A stretch of DNA of 63,664 nucleotides from DGNJ01 sp002388905 (GTDB lineage: Bacteria; Pseudomonadota; Gammaproteobacteria; Pseudomonadales; Porticoccaceae): assembly GCA_036843405.1 (NCBI GenBank), contig DAITSJ010000022.1:1-63664 (forward strand). Direction: 5' to 3'. A program made the translations under genes and the position numbers. Below are positions 45,477 through 54,804 of this stretch, one piece after another. How positions within the stretch are numbered: the stretch's first letter is position 1; every line of letters starts with the position of its first letter. Below the pieces are notes generated by a model that worked only from the letters and a program-made list of their open reading frames with translations, ran no database searches and was not told the DNA's origin.

Positions 45477-46730
45477 AATGGCGAGTCTCAGGCCGGAAAA
45501 CTGCCAGCGATCCCCGGGATAGAAAAAGTTGCGGTAGGTAGCGCGGATATGTGCGGCGTCGCTGGCACAGGAGCCACCCCGAAGTGTCATCTGGTTGATC
45601 ATGAACTTGCCATTGTACTCGCCGATGGCGCCGCCCGCGGGACTGAAGCCTGGATAGGGCAGATAGCTGCTGGCTGTCCATTCCCAAATATCGCCGAAAA
45701 GCTGCTGGATATCGTCCGACGCAGGATCCGCCGGTGCGGGGTGATAGCGACCAGTGGCGAGCAGGTTACCGCGCACCGGGCGGTCTGATGCCGCAGTCTC
45801 CCATTCGGCTTCCGTCGGCAATCGGGCGCCGGCCCAGCGGGCATAGGCGTCGGCTTCGTAATAGCTGAGGTGACAGGCGGGCTCTGTGGGTTTCAGTCGC
45901 TGTTCCCCGGCGAGGGTAAAGTGGTACCAGTCGTTACCGACCCGGCGCCAGTAGAGGGGCGCTTGCCAGTTTTCCTGTCGGACCGCATCCCAGCCATCGG
46001 CCAGCCAGAGTTCCGGTCGTTGATAGCCGCCGTCGGCCATAAACTCGAGAAATTCGCCGTTGGTTACCGGCCGGTTGGCAAGGGCGAAAGGTTCGAGAAA
46101 ATGGCGATGACGGGGGGTTTCGTTATCGAAGCAAAAATCATCCCCCCCGGCGCCGATGGCGACCACGCCCCCGTCAAACTCCAGCCAACGGAGGGACAAA
46201 TTGGGGGCAGTGCCCTCATCGGCCCGGTCGCGATTCCGATAGGCGGGCAGGAGTGGATTAACGTGAAGACTGTACTTGAGGTCCGTGAGCAGAAGTTCCT
46301 GGTGTTGTTGTTCGTGGTGCAGCCCCAATTCGACGCGCTCAAAAATTTGCCGGTCATCGGCACCGCCGCCCAGGGAGTCGAGGAGCGCCAGCATCCGTTC
46401 GTCAACGCTTTGACGATACCTGTACACCTCCTCCACCGTGGGCCGCGAAAGGAGTCCCCGCTGGGGCCTCGAAAAGGGGGTTCCGATACCGTTGTAATAG
46501 GAATTAAACAGGTGCTCGTACGCGGGATGCCACGAGCGATAACCGGGCACGAAGGGCTTGAGGATGAAGGTTTCAAAAAACCAGGTGGTATGGGCAAGGT
46601 GCCATTTGGGGGGACTGGTGTTGGCCATGGCCTGAAGACTGTAGTCCTCGACAACAAGCGGTTCGCAGAGTTGCTCGAACTGACGGCGAACACGGCTGAA
46701 TTCCTCGATCAACTTACCTCCGCAAAGCAT
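45468..46730 (-). CDS. egtB: Ergothioneine synthase EgtB (hercynine oxygenase)
   Basis: A roughly 420-residue non-heme iron enzyme that joins hercynine and a thiol (gamma-glutamylcysteine or cysteine) with oxygen. The N-terminal DinB-like domain carries HLAHTTWFFETF and the iron-binding LGLHHEQQHQELLLTDLKY; the C-terminal FGE/sulfatase-modifying fold shows CHLSYYEADAYARWAGARLPTEAEWE and GDIWEWTASSY. No EgtC or EgtA gene is nearby. The start at 46730 is uncertain (another Met at 46766) and overlaps the PhzF gene stop by 17 bp. Confidence 0.9.
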   Translation of the reverse strand: MLCGGKLIEEFSRVRRQFEQLCEPLVVEDYSLQAMANTSPPKWHLAHTTWFFETFILKPFVPGYRSWHPAYEHLFNSYYNGIGTPFSRPQRGLLSRPTVEEVYRYRQSVDERMLALLDSLGGGADDRQIFERVELGLHHEQQHQELLLTDLKYSLHVNPLLPAYRNRDRADEGTAPNLSLRWLEFDGGVVAIGAGGDDFCFDNETPRHRHFLEPFALANRPVTNGEFLEFMADGGYQRPELWLADGWDAVRQENWQAPLYWRRVGNDWYHFTLAGEQRLKPTEPACHLSYYEADAYARWAGARLPTEAEWETAASDRPVRGNLLATGRYHPAPADPASDDIQQLFGDIWEWTASSYLPYPGFSPAGGAIGEYNGKFMINQMTLRGGSCASDAAHIRATYRNFFYPGDRWQFSGLRLAISL

Positions 46731-47514
46731 GATCCGAATGGTTCTCCTTATGAACTGGTTGTTCAGCATCGTCCCGGCACGCCACTTTTTCAATTCGCCC
46801 GCCGATTTCCACCGAGTCGCCAAGATGCCGGGTCCGCACAGAGCCGCCCCGGGGCGATTGCTGGACGAAGGTTAACGTGTCGCCTAACCGGTCCCGCCAG
46901 AAATCGGCAAGTACCACACAGGCCGAGCCGGTAACCGTATCTTCGTCATTGCCGTATTGGGGAGCAAAATAACGCAGCCTTGCATCGCCGTCGCCGCCGG
47001 CCGCCGTGGCAATAACGGCACGCCCTGTCGAGCGGGCAATGGCCCGCAGATCGGGCCGCAGGCGGGCAAGGTCGAATCCGTCGGGCCAACGAAGCACCCA
47101 GTATCCGGATTCCCCGCCCGCCACCGCGGCGAGCGAGGAGTTGCGGTCAAACAAGTCGGTGGGTACCCGGGAAAACGATGTGCAGGGGAGGACCGGGCAA
47201 CGCAGCCACAGGGAACCCGCCTCTTCCCGAACACCGTAGGTCGCGAACTGGCTGCATAACCTTTCGGGCAAATAGCCGTCGAGCCGTGCGGCATGCGCGC
47301 TGGCCAGCAAACCGTGACCACAGAATTCGATGGCGACACCGCCGTTAAAGCAACGGACTTGCAGGCAATCGTTTTCACGCCAGGCATAACAGACCGCCTC
47401 TGTGGTTTCGCGCGGTGAAACGGGCCCATCCGGTGCTTTTTTCCCCAGCCAAACTTCCGCACGGGTTCCGGCGTAGGCGTCGGTGGCAAAGACTGACACA
47501 TCCATGCATTTCAT
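46714..47514 (-). CDS. PhzF-family isomerase-like protein
   Basis: A 266-residue protein of the PhzF/diaminopimelate-epimerase fold. It starts MKCMDVSVFATDAYAGTRAEVW and has CFNGGVAIEFCGHGLLASAH, the first active-site segment, and NDEDTVTGSACVVLADFWRDRLG, the second. Typical PhzF starts FxxDxFtxxPxxGNPxAVV; here that part is altered, with no GNPxAVV-like stretch, and the usual catalytic Glu is not apparent. It overlaps egtB and probably shares its transcript. No phenazine genes are present; isomerisation of a small amino-acid-like compound is the general expectation. Confidence 0.75.
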   Translation of the reverse strand: MKCMDVSVFATDAYAGTRAEVWLGKKAPDGPVSPRETTEAVCYAWRENDCLQVRCFNGGVAIEFCGHGLLASAHAARLDGYLPERLCSQFATYGVREEAGSLWLRCPVLPCTSFSRVPTDLFDRNSSLAAVAGGESGYWVLRWPDGFDLARLRPDLRAIARSTGRAVIATAAGGDGDARLRYFAPQYGNDEDTVTGSACVVLADFWRDRLGDTLTFVQQSPRGGSVRTRHLGDSVEIGGRIEKVACRDDAEQPVHKENHSDHALRR

Positions 47515-47741
47515 TGCTCAATCAGCCACCTTTTCCGGAAACAGTTTCGACCCCGTGCGGGATATCCCTTGCGCAAGTATAGCAACAACATCCGCTGCTG
47601 AAGTAAACACATATTCTTGCCCGTAATAAGTAACTCAGACCGAATATTGGCAATACCATTATTTCTTGTACTACGCTTTTCCGGCAAGTAACAAGGTTTG
47701 TATTTTTACAATTCACAGCAATCAACAGGAGGAAACCTGTT

Positions 47742-48119
47742 ATGAAACTTATGAAGAAAAGTTTTATGGCCATTGTCTCCCTGGCGGCATTTTCCGGCCT
47801 TGGCAGTGCGTACGCCCAGGTGGAAACCGAGGGTGTCAGGGATATATTCGAGCATATGTATGTGGAGCCCGGTCAGTTCACCGTCAACAGCGACGCCGAT
47901 ACCGAAGTGGTGGATTTCGACCAGCCGCGGGATGTGCGTTTTTGCCTGGACGTCAGCGAGCACCGCACGCCGCTGCATATCAAGTACGAGAAAAAAACCA
48001 AGGTGTTGCGTCCCGGCAATTGCATGACCGTGGAAGCCAAGGAAATCGCCATCTCCGCCGCCGGCGATCTGGAAGCCGGCTGGAACCTGACCGGCACCTA
48101 TGACATCAGCCGGGACTGA
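47742..48119 (+). CDS. Small secreted protein of unknown function
   Basis: A 125-residue protein with a clear signal peptide (KKSFMAIVSLAAFSGLGSAYA, cleavage after YA-Q near residue 26). The mature part is a small acidic, probably beta-rich domain with two cysteines (in RFCLDV and GNCMTV) that could form a disulfide in the periplasm. CAGGAGG lies before the ATG. It stands alone, converging on the LigD polymerase gene, and matches nothing I recognise. Confidence 0.7.
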   Translation: MKLMKKSFMAIVSLAAFSGLGSAYAQVETEGVRDIFEHMYVEPGQFTVNSDADTEVVDFDQPRDVRFCLDVSEHRTPLHIKYEKKTKVLRPGNCMTVEAKEIAISAAGDLEAGWNLTGTYDISRD

Positions 48120-48126
48120 ATCAGGT

Positions 48127-49047
48127 TCAGTTCTCCTCGTGTTTCAGCAATTGCGCTAAATCCCGCTTTACGACAGAAAGGCTCCTGGCGCTTTTTTTCA
48201 GGCCCCGCCAGGGGTCTTTTTTCTGTGCCAGGGAGCGGAACAGATTCTTCGCCGTATAGAAACGGGCGTGCAACCCGGCATCGTCGAGCCTCTCCCGGTC
48301 GATGGGCGCGGCCACCGGCGCGCCCGGCCTGGCGCGCAGGCTGTAGGGCGCCACCGCGGTCTGGCCGTGGGCATTGCGCTGGACATCCAGGTAAAGGCGA
48401 CCCTTGCGCTTATCCTTGCGCTGCTCCAGGGTATAGCGATCCGGATATCGCCGGACCAGTACCCGGGCCAGATCCGTGGCCACGTCCCTCACCTCGTCGA
48501 AAGAATGTTCCCGCCGCAAGGGTAATAACAGATGCAGGCCCCGGGATCCCGTGGTCTTGAGGTAGCCGGTAAGGCCAAGCTCGTCGAACAGCGCCAGGCA
48601 ATCCCGCGCGGCCTGGCGCACCGGTTCGAAATCGCTACCCGGGGGATCCAGGTCGAAGATCATCTGGTCGGGTTTTTGCGGACGATCCAGTCGCGACAAC
48701 CAGACATGACAGGCAATGCAACCCTGATTGGCCAGGTAGACCAGTGATGCCCTGTTCCTGCAAACGGGCACTGTCTGCCGGCCCTCGCGGGTGCGAACCC
48801 GGGCCCGCTCAAACCAGCTGGGAAAATAATCCGGAAAATTTTTCTGGATGAAGCCTTCGTCATCGATACCATCCGGGTATCGTTCCATGGTCAGGGGGCG
48901 CTGCCTGATGTGGGGCAGGATGAACTCGGCCACTTTTTCGTAGTAGTCGATAACATCGCCCTTGGTCAGGGAAATACCGGGATAAAAAATTTTGTCCCGG
49001 TTACTCAACTCAACGCTGTAACGACCGAATTGTTTGCGCATAGACAT
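48127..49047 (-). CDS. LigD polymerase domain protein (non-homologous end-joining primase-polymerase)
   Basis: A 306-residue archaeo-eukaryotic primase-type polymerase equal to the POL domain of LigD. It shows LSNRDKIFYPGISLTKGDVIDYYE, LVYLANQGCIACHVWLSRLD, the catalytic aspartates in MIFDLDPPG, and LKTTGSRGLHLLLPL. It fills gaps with ribo- or deoxynucleotides during double-strand break repair. Here it is a stand-alone gene; the phosphoesterase domain is the next gene upstream and no ligase domain or Ku is in the window. Confidence 0.92.
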   Translation of the reverse strand: MSMRKQFGRYSVELSNRDKIFYPGISLTKGDVIDYYEKVAEFILPHIRQRPLTMERYPDGIDDEGFIQKNFPDYFPSWFERARVRTREGRQTVPVCRNRASLVYLANQGCIACHVWLSRLDRPQKPDQMIFDLDPPGSDFEPVRQAARDCLALFDELGLTGYLKTTGSRGLHLLLPLRREHSFDEVRDVATDLARVLVRRYPDRYTLEQRKDKRKGRLYLDVQRNAHGQTAVAPYSLRARPGAPVAAPIDRERLDDAGLHARFYTAKNLFRSLAQKKDPWRGLKKSARSLSVVKRDLAQLLKHEEN

Positions 49048-49050
49048 GAT

Positions 49051-49656
49051 TTAGTCGTCGCCGTCCTCCTTCGCCACCTCCGCGATGGTCCGGCGACTCA
49101 GCACACTGGCCGGCTGGGTGCTCAGGGGACGGCGCCTGGCATCGGCATGCTCGTCCTTTTCCTTGATCAGCAACCAGTTATCCCGACCACGCCCTTCCAT
49201 GCGCACCAGTGTCCAGCCCCCCCGCAATTTCTTGCCCCACAGCTCGAAACTCAGCTTTCCCGCCTCAAGCGCCCGTTCGGGCGACAACGGCTTCCCGTCG
49301 CCGTCGACGGAACGGTTCTTATAGGTTCCCGCATCCCAGACCAGCACCGTGCCGCCGCCGTACTGATCTTCCGGAATTACACCCTCGAAATCGGCGTAGT
49401 CCAGGGGATGATCCTCGGTGGCAACGGCCAGGCGCCGGACCCGGGGATCCAGGGAAGGGCCCTTGGGAATCGCCCAGGATTTGAGTACGCCATCCACTTC
49501 CAGGCGGAAATCGTAATGCAGGTGGGAGGCATCGTGCTTCTGGACCACAAAGATGGAACGGCTGGCAACTTTTCGCCCTCCCTTCCCCGAAGGCTCCGGC
49601 GACCGGCGGAAATCGCGCCGGCTGCGATAGGTTTTCAGTTTACCGCCCGTGCTCAT
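49051..49656 (-). CDS. LigD 3'-phosphoesterase domain protein
   Basis: A 201-residue protein equal to the PE domain of LigD, which trims 3' ribonucleotides or phosphates at broken ends. The active-site pattern HDASHLHYDFRLEVDGVLKSW is present, with EDHPLDYADFEGVIPEDQYG and GGWTLVRM. It is 3 bp upstream of the polymerase gene and overlaps the VOC gene by ATGA, so VOC-PE-POL form one transcript. Confidence 0.92.
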   Translation of the reverse strand: MSTGGKLKTYRSRRDFRRSPEPSGKGGRKVASRSIFVVQKHDASHLHYDFRLEVDGVLKSWAIPKGPSLDPRVRRLAVATEDHPLDYADFEGVIPEDQYGGGTVLVWDAGTYKNRSVDGDGKPLSPERALEAGKLSFELWGKKLRGGWTLVRMEGRGRDNWLLIKEKDEHADARRRPLSTQPASVLSRRTIAEVAKEDGDD

Positions 49657-50045
49657 GGCTCAGGGTCTCCGCCGGAAACCTGTCTGTTCCGGGCCAGCGG
49701 TCTGGCGAAGCTCAATTCGTTGCCGGCGGGATCGCGCACGTGAAAATACCGTTCTCCCCAGGGCGCATCCCGGGGACTGAACTCCGGCTCAATGCCCGCC
49801 CGAATCAGGCGTTCGTACATGGGATCGACCTGATCCACATAAAAAATAACGCGACCCCAGCAGCCCCGGAATCCCTCCTCGTCGGCGCACAGGTTCAGAT
49901 ACTGGCCGCCAACGACAAACGTGCTGAAGCCGGCACCGGCACCGCCGCTTGCCAGGGCAAAACCCGCCTGCCGGTAGAAGGCCACGGATTCCGACATTTG
50001 CGGGGCCCAGAGGGTGACGGCACTGATGCTTTCAATCCGGGGCAT
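49653..50045 (-). CDS. VOC-superfamily (glyoxalase/bleomycin-resistance-like) protein
   Basis: A 130-residue single VOC protein with ISAVTLWAPQMSESVAFYRQAG at the N-terminus and a C-terminal RYFHVRDPAGNELSFARPL, the usual metal/strand end of glyoxalase-like proteins. The start at 50045 is the first Met that fits the fold. It is translationally coupled to the LigD phosphoesterase gene; a role in repair is not known and the link may be only transcriptional. Confidence 0.8.
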   Translation of the reverse strand: MPRIESISAVTLWAPQMSESVAFYRQAGFALASGGAGAGFSTFVVGGQYLNLCADEEGFRGCWGRVIFYVDQVDPMYERLIRAGIEPEFSPRDAPWGERYFHVRDPAGNELSFARPLARNRQVSGGDPEP

Positions 50046-50117
50046 GGCAACCGCTATCGTCGCTACCTGGGCGCTTGTCAAAGCGGGCAGGACATCGAGC
50101 CTGCCCGGGAGTTCAAA

Positions 50118-50570
50118 CTACGACTCGATGACGAACTTGCCGTTCATCAGGGCCCAGTGCCCGGGGAAGGAGCAGAAAAACGTATAGTCGCCGCCCTTCT
50201 CCAGCCCGGAAAGATCAAAGGTGATACTGGTGCTCTGGCCGCCACCGATCATATCCGTGTGGACGATAACCCGCTCGTCATCCTTGGGCAGGTAGTCGTT
50301 TTCCAGGCCCGCACCCTGACCGGTCTGGGCGATACTCTTCCAGTCCGATGTTTTGGCGAGCACCCAGTTGTGGCCCATCTGCTTGACCGGCAGTTTGCCC
50401 ACGTGCTCCAGGGTCAACTTCACCTTGTCGCAGTCGGCCGCCACGGTCAGTTTCGATTTGTCGTACTGGATCTGGTCGTTGCCGGTAATCTCCAGTTCGC
50501 AGGTCTTGGCGGATGCCTGGGCGGCAAAGGCCAGGAAAAACGCGGCGAACAGCGAGGTTATCCACTTCAT
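50118..50570 (-). CDS. azu: Azurin (periplasmic blue copper protein)
   Basis: A 150-residue cupredoxin with signal peptide FAAFFLAFAAQASA, leaving a mature chain of about 129 residues starting KTCELEI. Copper ligands are recognisable: His in QMGHNWVL, then Cys, His and Met in FFCSFPGHWALM; the Cys pair of the disulfide is CELEI/ADCDKV. It carries electrons in the periplasm, for instance to cytochrome peroxidase, nitrite reductase or oxidases. GGAG lies before the ATG. Monocistronic as far as can be seen. Confidence 0.96.
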   Translation of the reverse strand: MKWITSLFAAFFLAFAAQASAKTCELEITGNDQIQYDKSKLTVAADCDKVKLTLEHVGKLPVKQMGHNWVLAKTSDWKSIAQTGQGAGLENDYLPKDDERVIVHTDMIGGGQSTSITFDLSGLEKGGDYTFFCSFPGHWALMNGKFVIES

Positions 50571-50754
50571 AACAATTGCTCCTTTAATGGTCTATGGTTT
50601 CGGTAAAGCAGGATAGCTGGCTGGGCTTTCCCTCCACCCGGACGAAAAAAGATCGACTACTACCTCGTCGACACCTGCATTGAGTATAGACACATAAAAC
50701 GCCGGGACGCGAATCTTTACCCCGGTTTCAAATCGATTTCAGGAGGTTGCCAGC

Positions 50755-51276
50755 ATGTCAGATACACAGAAAACCGTTGCCGTCGTCCTCGCCGCCGACT
50801 ACGAGGACAGTGAACTGGAACAGCCGGTGAAGACGCTGGAACATGCCGGGTTCCACTGCGAACTGATCGGCGAAAAAAGCGATGAGGAAGTCCGGGGAAA
50901 ACGTGGCGGCAAAGCCGTCATTGGCAAAGCGGTGGACGCCGCTACCGTGTCCGACTACGCCGCGCTGGTAATCCCCGGCGGTTATTCTCCGGATCACCTG
51001 CGCATAAACGACGCCATGGTGGCGTTCGTCCGCGATTTTTTCCGCTCGGGCAAGCCCGTGGCCGCCATCTGCCATGGCCCCCAGTTGCTTATCGAGGCGG
51101 ATGTGGTGAACGGCAGGCGCGTCACTTCCTGGCCCTCGGTGCGCACGGACCTGATCAATGCGGGCGCCCAATGGCAGGACCGGGAGGTTGTGGTGGACGG
51201 CAACCTCATCACATCACGCAAACCCGCGGATCTCGACGCCTTCGGACAGGCCCTGCTGGACCAGCTCGGCCATTGA
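50755..51276 (+). CDS. PfpI/DJ-1-family protein (type 1 glutamine amidotransferase-like)
   Basis: A 173-residue DJ-1/PfpI protein. The catalytic cysteine elbow is AAICHGPQLLIEADVVNGR near residue 105 and YAALVIPGGYSPDHLRIN is the preceding conserved loop. Relatives act as deglycases, general stress proteins or proteases. CAGGAGG sits before the ATG. It converges on the symporter gene. Confidence 0.9.
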   Translation: MSDTQKTVAVVLAADYEDSELEQPVKTLEHAGFHCELIGEKSDEEVRGKRGGKAVIGKAVDAATVSDYAALVIPGGYSPDHLRINDAMVAFVRDFFRSGKPVAAICHGPQLLIEADVVNGRRVTSWPSVRTDLINAGAQWQDREVVVDGNLITSRKPADLDAFGQALLDQLGH

Positions 51277-51300
51277 TCGCCGTCCGAAACAGGCATCTGG

Positions 51301-52728
51301 TCATGTGGGCCGGAAGCGCTTGAGTCTCGACAGCAGGTACACCGCAAACGCGGCGACAAAGCCCGGCAGGATCTTGAAGACATCGTCGTTGTAGGGGGAC
51401 AGATGCCAGCCCACCACGGCGACGACCCCGGCCCCCATCATAGCCAGCGCCGTCGGCAGGGAAAGAGCCCGGTTATAGAGCCGCAGCAGCAGCACAGACC
51501 CGAGACTCGCCCCCAATACCGACCAGGCCACCAGCACCAGCCCGAACACGCCTTCGGGCGCATAGAGGGCTATCAGCAGCGCCAGGGCGCCTATCGACAG
51601 CGTACTGGCCTTGGAGGCGAGATAACTCTTCTTCCAGCGGGGATTGATGTCGTTTGTCACCGATCCCGAACAGACAATAATCTGTGAATCCGCCGTCGAG
51701 ATGGTAGCGGCAAAAAGACCGGCCAGCGCTATTCCGACAACAATGTCCGGGAGCAGACGCATGGTAATCAGTGGCAGGGCCAGCTCAGTGGGCGCCTCCA
51801 GCCCCTGGGCAACGGGCAGTTCGGCCAGGTCCGGTATCAGCGCCCGGCAATAAAGACCCACCCCTATGGAGGCCAGGAAGAAAGGGATATACCAGAGAAA
51901 ATAAAAAAAACGCGCGGAGCGGATTGCCTCCACGGATTCGATGGCAATAAGCCTCACCATAATCTGCGGCTGCCCGATCACGCCAAAGCCCGCGAACATG
52001 AATCCAGCCAGGTAGAACCCGAAACCCAGCGCCGGTTCCGCCGGCATAAGATTCACCAGCGCCGGATCCTGATCGCGCAGATTGGCCGCCACCGCCTGCC
52101 AGCCACCGATTTCCAGGAAACCGGCCACCAGGATCATGACCATGGTGGCGATCATAACCAGAGACTGCACCGCATCGGTCCAGATAGTGGCGCGAATGCC
52201 GCCGGCAAAACAGTAAATCACCACAATGGCCGCCCCAATCAGCGCCCCCACCTCCATTTGCCATCCGAACAGGGCACGCAGGGCCGTGCTGCCGGCCTTG
52301 AGCTGTCCCGCCGCATAGACGCCCAGGAACAGGAAGGTGACGACACCCGCGACGGCTATAAGCAGGCGGTCCGGGCCACTGCCACTACCGGAACCGAGCA
52401 GTGCCGGCAGGGTATTGGCACGCCGTTCACCGGAGATACGCCGCACCCGGGGATGGACCAGAAACCAGGCGGTGAGATCCCCCAACACCCAGCCGGCCAT
52501 CATCCACACGGCTTCAATGCCCAGGCGGTAGGTATAGGCAATCATGCCGATAAACATGAAACCGCTGTTGTTGGTGGCCACCGCGGACAGCGCCGCCAGC
52601 CAGGGCTTCACCTCGCGGCTGGCAACCAGATAATCGCCGGTGGTCTTGCGCCGGCGTGTTACGGAAATCGCGCCAAAGGCGGTAATCAGCCCGGTCAGGG
52701 CCAGAAAGCTCCAGACCATATCATTCAT
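51301..52728 (-). CDS. Sodium:solute symporter family transporter
   Basis: A 475-residue integral membrane protein of the SSS/PutP family with roughly 13 hydrophobic segments. The conserved sodium-site region is LAALSAVATNNSGFMFIGMIAY near residue 46, and RATIWTDAVQSLVMIATM and LFAATISTADSQIIVCSGSVTND are typical. It imports an organic solute, such as an amino acid or carboxylate, with sodium; substrate not assignable. It diverges from ilvD over 268 bp, in which no clear promoter or attenuator was recognised. Confidence 0.88.
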   Translation of the reverse strand: MNDMVWSFLALTGLITAFGAISVTRRRKTTGDYLVASREVKPWLAALSAVATNNSGFMFIGMIAYTYRLGIEAVWMMAGWVLGDLTAWFLVHPRVRRISGERRANTLPALLGSGSGSGPDRLLIAVAGVVTFLFLGVYAAGQLKAGSTALRALFGWQMEVGALIGAAIVVIYCFAGGIRATIWTDAVQSLVMIATMVMILVAGFLEIGGWQAVAANLRDQDPALVNLMPAEPALGFGFYLAGFMFAGFGVIGQPQIMVRLIAIESVEAIRSARFFYFLWYIPFFLASIGVGLYCRALIPDLAELPVAQGLEAPTELALPLITMRLLPDIVVGIALAGLFAATISTADSQIIVCSGSVTNDINPRWKKSYLASKASTLSIGALALLIALYAPEGVFGLVLVAWSVLGASLGSVLLLRLYNRALSLPTALAMMGAGVVAVVGWHLSPYNDDVFKILPGFVAAFAVYLLSRLKRFRPT

Positions 52729-52996
52729 GACAGCCTCGGAAGACCGGGAGTTGTCGCGCGGGATCAGGTTTCATTCGCGTTTCCAATGAAAACATTCTCC
52801 CCCACTTTAGTACCCGAGCCGGTGTTTTTCCTCGCAACACTCGCGAGTCACGCCTCCCGATTCCGCCAGCCGGCGTTTTTCATCGCGGGCAGATGCTTTA
52901 GAATGGGCTTTGCGCGGGCAAACGGGGGGCAAATAGCGCCCCGACAAGCCAACGCCCCAACCCGGTCAGTCAAACCCCACCCTCAAGGAGCCTCGC

Positions 52997-54676
52997 ATGA
53001 AGAAAGACAGGACCCGTCAGCATTCATCCCTTATTGTCGACGGGGACTCACGCACCCCCAACCGGGCAATGCTCCGGGCCGTGGGCTTCGAGGATGCGGA
53101 CTTCCGCAAGCCGCAGGTGGGCATTGCCTCCACCTGGAGCATGGTGACCCCCTGCAACATGCACATCGACCGCCTGGCCAGAGAGGCGGCCGCCGGTGCC
53201 GACGAGGCCGGAGGCAAGGCAGTCATTTTCAATACCATCACGGTCTCCGACGGCATTTCCATGGGCTCCCCCGGCATGCGCTATTCCCTGGTGTCTCGGG
53301 AAGTTATCGCCGACTCCATCGAGACGGTGACCGGTGCCCAGGGCTTCGACGGCCTGGTCACCTTCGGCGGCTGCGACAAGAATATGCCCGGCTGCCTCAT
53401 GGCCATGGCCCGGCTCGACCGGCCCTCGATATTCGTCTACGGGGGCACCATCAAGCCGGGACCGGAAAAGCGCGACATTGTTTCCGTGTTCGAGGCCGTG
53501 GGCGGACGCGCCCAGGGCCGCCTGTCCGACATTGAGCTAAAGGAGGTGGAAACCACCGCGATTCCCGGCCCCGGCTCCTGCGGGGGTATGTATACCGCCA
53601 ATACCATGGCTTCGGCCATCGAGGCCCTGGGCCTGAGCCTGCCGGGCAGTTCCGCCCAGGAAGCGGAATCGGACACCAAGCTCAGCGATAGCCGGCGCGC
53701 CGGGGAAGCGGTGCTGAATCTGCTGGAAAAGGACATTCGCCCCTCCCATATTCTGACCCGGGAAGCCTTCGAAAACGCCATTGTCACCGTGATTGCCCTG
53801 GGCGGTTCCACCAACGCCGTGCTGCACCTGCTGGCCATGGCCCACAGCGCGGGGGTTCCCCTGTCCCTGGACGATTTCACCCGGCTGGGCGAGAAAACGC
53901 CGGTGCTCGCCGACCTGAAGCCCAGCGGGGCCTACCTGATGTCCGAACTGATTGCCATTGGCGGTATCCAGCCGCTGATGAAGACGCTCCTCGACGCAGG
54001 CCTCCTGCACGGCGACTGCCTGACCGTGACCGGCAAAACGCTGGCGGAGAATCTCGCCGGCGTGGCCCCCTACCCGGATGATCAGGATATCGTCCGCTCC
54101 CTGGACAACCCCCTGAAGAAGGACAGCCACCTGGTCATCCTCTACGGCAACCTGGCGCCCACCGGCGCGGTGGCCAAGATCTCCGGCAAGGAGGGCCTGC
54201 GATTCAGCGGGCGCGCCCGGGTTTTCCAGTCCGAGGAGGAGGCCCTGTCGGCCATTCTCGAGGGTACCGTGGTGGCAGGCGACGTGGTGACCATCCGCTA
54301 CGAGGGACCCGTGGGCGGCCCCGGCATGCGCGAGATGCTCAGCCCCACATCGGCGATCATGGGCAAGGGCCTGGGCGCGGACGTGGCGCTTATCACCGAC
54401 GGTCGTTTTTCCGGCGGCAGCCACGGTTTCGTGGTGGGCCATGTCACCCCCGAGGCGGCCGTGGGCGGTCCCATCGCCCTGGTGGAAGACGGCGACACCA
54501 TTACCATCGACGCCGAGGCCCGGACCCTGACCCTGGGGATTTCCGAGCAGGAAATGGCGAGCCGGGCCAAAAAACTGCCCACCCGCGAACCCGGTGCGCG
54601 GACGGGCGTGCTCGGCAAATACGCCCGCCTGGTGAGTTCGGCCTCGGAGGGGGCGGTTACCGACAAGGGGCTTTAG
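52997..54676 (+). CDS. ilvD: Dihydroxy-acid dehydratase
   Basis: A 559-residue iron-sulfur dehydratase of branched-chain amino acid synthesis, converting 2,3-dihydroxy-isovalerate and its homologue to 2-oxo acids. The cluster cysteines are in FGGCDKNMPGCLM and GPGSCGGMYTANTM; TDGRFSGGSHGFVVGHV and YEGPVGGPGM are family signatures. AAGGAG precedes the ATG. No other ilv genes are adjacent. The length is of the short type, close to the [2Fe-2S] enzymes. Confidence 0.95.
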   Translation: MKKDRTRQHSSLIVDGDSRTPNRAMLRAVGFEDADFRKPQVGIASTWSMVTPCNMHIDRLAREAAAGADEAGGKAVIFNTITVSDGISMGSPGMRYSLVSREVIADSIETVTGAQGFDGLVTFGGCDKNMPGCLMAMARLDRPSIFVYGGTIKPGPEKRDIVSVFEAVGGRAQGRLSDIELKEVETTAIPGPGSCGGMYTANTMASAIEALGLSLPGSSAQEAESDTKLSDSRRAGEAVLNLLEKDIRPSHILTREAFENAIVTVIALGGSTNAVLHLLAMAHSAGVPLSLDDFTRLGEKTPVLADLKPSGAYLMSELIAIGGIQPLMKTLLDAGLLHGDCLTVTGKTLAENLAGVAPYPDDQDIVRSLDNPLKKDSHLVILYGNLAPTGAVAKISGKEGLRFSGRARVFQSEEEALSAILEGTVVAGDVVTIRYEGPVGGPGMREMLSPTSAIMGKGLGADVALITDGRFSGGSHGFVVGHVTPEAAVGGPIALVEDGDTITIDAEARTLTLGISEQEMASRAKKLPTREPGARTGVLGKYARLVSSASEGAVTDKGL

Positions 54677-54804
54677 GGCTTGCGCGGGCGCCGGCCTGGC
54701 AGGCGATGGCGCCCGATCCCACGCTTGCGGCATCGCCATGGCCGGCTTGTGCGGAAATTCAGCCGCCCCGCCGAAAAAACCCCTGATACCGGTTTACCGG
54801 CCGG

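Noticed and set aside
46714..47514. Phenazine biosynthesis
   Set aside because: Only one PhzF-family protein is present, with altered motifs and no other phz genes; the family is widespread outside phenazine clusters.
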